Below the pieces are notes generated by a model that did no database searches, was not told where the DNA came from, and worked only from the letters and a program-made list of their open reading frames with translations. DNA of 64,000 nt from Bacillota bacterium (GTDB lineage: Bacteria; Bacillota; Clostridia; DSM-8532), in the NCBI GenBank assembly GCA_023415825.1, contig JAEZJF010000013.1, positions 315,112-379,111 of the forward strand, given 5' to 3'. Positions 63,719 through 64,000 of this stretch are shown here, one piece after another. Position 1 is the first letter of the stretch; every line of letters begins with the position of its first letter. The position numbers were made by a program, and so were the translations under genes.

Positions 63719-64000
63719 GGGGGCGTTAAGGTTTCGACGGGATTGTTGAAGCCGGAGAAGCGGGTAGTGGATTCTCGTAGGCCACTTTAAAAAACGGGAA
63801 ACTTAATTAAACGCTAACAATAATAGCAATTTAGCTTACGCAGCCTAATTAGGCAGCCGTCCTACCCGGGAGCACCACGGCCTGGGATAGGGCGTCGACA
63901 GTGGTGAACGTGACACGATAAAGCTTTGAGTCGTGCATGACAAATGAAGCTACTGAAGCTGCAAGCCTGTTCATGGGCGTGCAGGAGAGGGAATGTTAAA
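63719..64000 (+). ncRNA. ssrA: tmRNA (ssrA), 5' part, runs off the window
   Basis: The sequence opens with GGGGGCGTTAAGGTTTCGAC, the typical tmRNA 5' end. The tag reading frame starts at GCT 63813 and encodes ANNNSNLAYAA before TAA at 63846-63848. The following TTAGGCAGCC and pseudoknot-rich region are typical. The 3' tRNA-like half lies beyond the window. Confidence 0.95.

Noticed and set aside
1..64000. CRISPR arrays, rRNA operons or prophage genes
   Set aside because: I found no regularly spaced repeats, no rRNA segments and no phage structural, integrase or lysis gene sets.

Overview
The window reads as a Gram-positive, low-to-middle GC anaerobe of the Clostridia (Bacillota). The evidence is the cheB-cheA-cheW-cheC-cheD-sigD motility operon, CheC/CheD-type chemotaxis, strong AGGAGG ribosome sites with some GTG and TTG starts, WxL-type surface proteins, a BlaI/BlaR1 pair, and LplBC-like sugar ABC permeases without their own ATPase. 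I see no rRNA, no CRISPR array and no intact transposase or integrase. Layout: 1-8.3 kb is the distal part of a flagellar/chemotaxis operon, from partial cheB to small flagella-associated membrane proteins. A tRNA-Leu(CAA) follows at 8.5 kb. From 9 to about 54 kb lies a block of catabolic and accessory genes, flanked by conserved genes. Region A (9.0-24.6 kb) has a D-2-hydroxyacid dehydrogenase, divergent GH3 and HAD genes, a sugar-binding lipoprotein, an AraC regulator, an FAD oxidoreductase, two ABC permeases, a hydroxyisobutyrate-type dehydrogenase, a GH2 enzyme and an LrgA/LrgB pair. A 275-bp MITE-like element, a lipoprotein and a MATE exporter follow (24.7-28 kb). Region B (28.2-38 kb) is a tight operon: another D-2-hydroxyacid dehydrogenase, the three FdrA/DUF1116/DUF2877 proteins known from E. 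coli oxamate carbamoyltransferase (AllFGH), a detached FdrA C-terminal module, an acetate-kinase-like protein with altered active-site motifs, and two glycosidase-type proteins (GHL6-like and GH1). A parA/parB relic sits at 38 kb, followed by a WxL / DUF916-DUF3324 surface protein cluster (38.5-42.5 kb). Region C (42.6-54.4 kb) has a PrpR-type regulator without a recognisable sigma-54 contact loop, then PdxA2-like dehydrogenase, DUF1537 acid-sugar kinase, DapA-family aldolase/lyase, iron alcohol dehydrogenase, a sugar-type ABC importer (binding protein and two permeases) and a fumarate-reductase-like flavoprotein. The last 10 kb returns to housekeeping and stress functions: a BlaI/BlaR1-like pair with a membrane protein, YmaF, a hypothetical protein, TrpB2, CadC/CadA metal efflux, tRNA-Lys(CTT), smpB and the start of ssrA (tmRNA). 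How they may work together (inference): regions A and C each pair import of a glycoside or sugar acid with oxidoreductases, and region C ends in the kinase plus PdxA2 chemistry known for four-carbon sugar acids. Region B looks like an energy-conserving route: glycoside cleavage, oxidation of a 2-hydroxy acid, FdrA-type acyl (carbamoyl-like) transfer to phosphate, then ATP formation by the acetate-kinase-like protein. Its substrate cannot be read from sequence. This is my best candidate for an undescribed system in the window.
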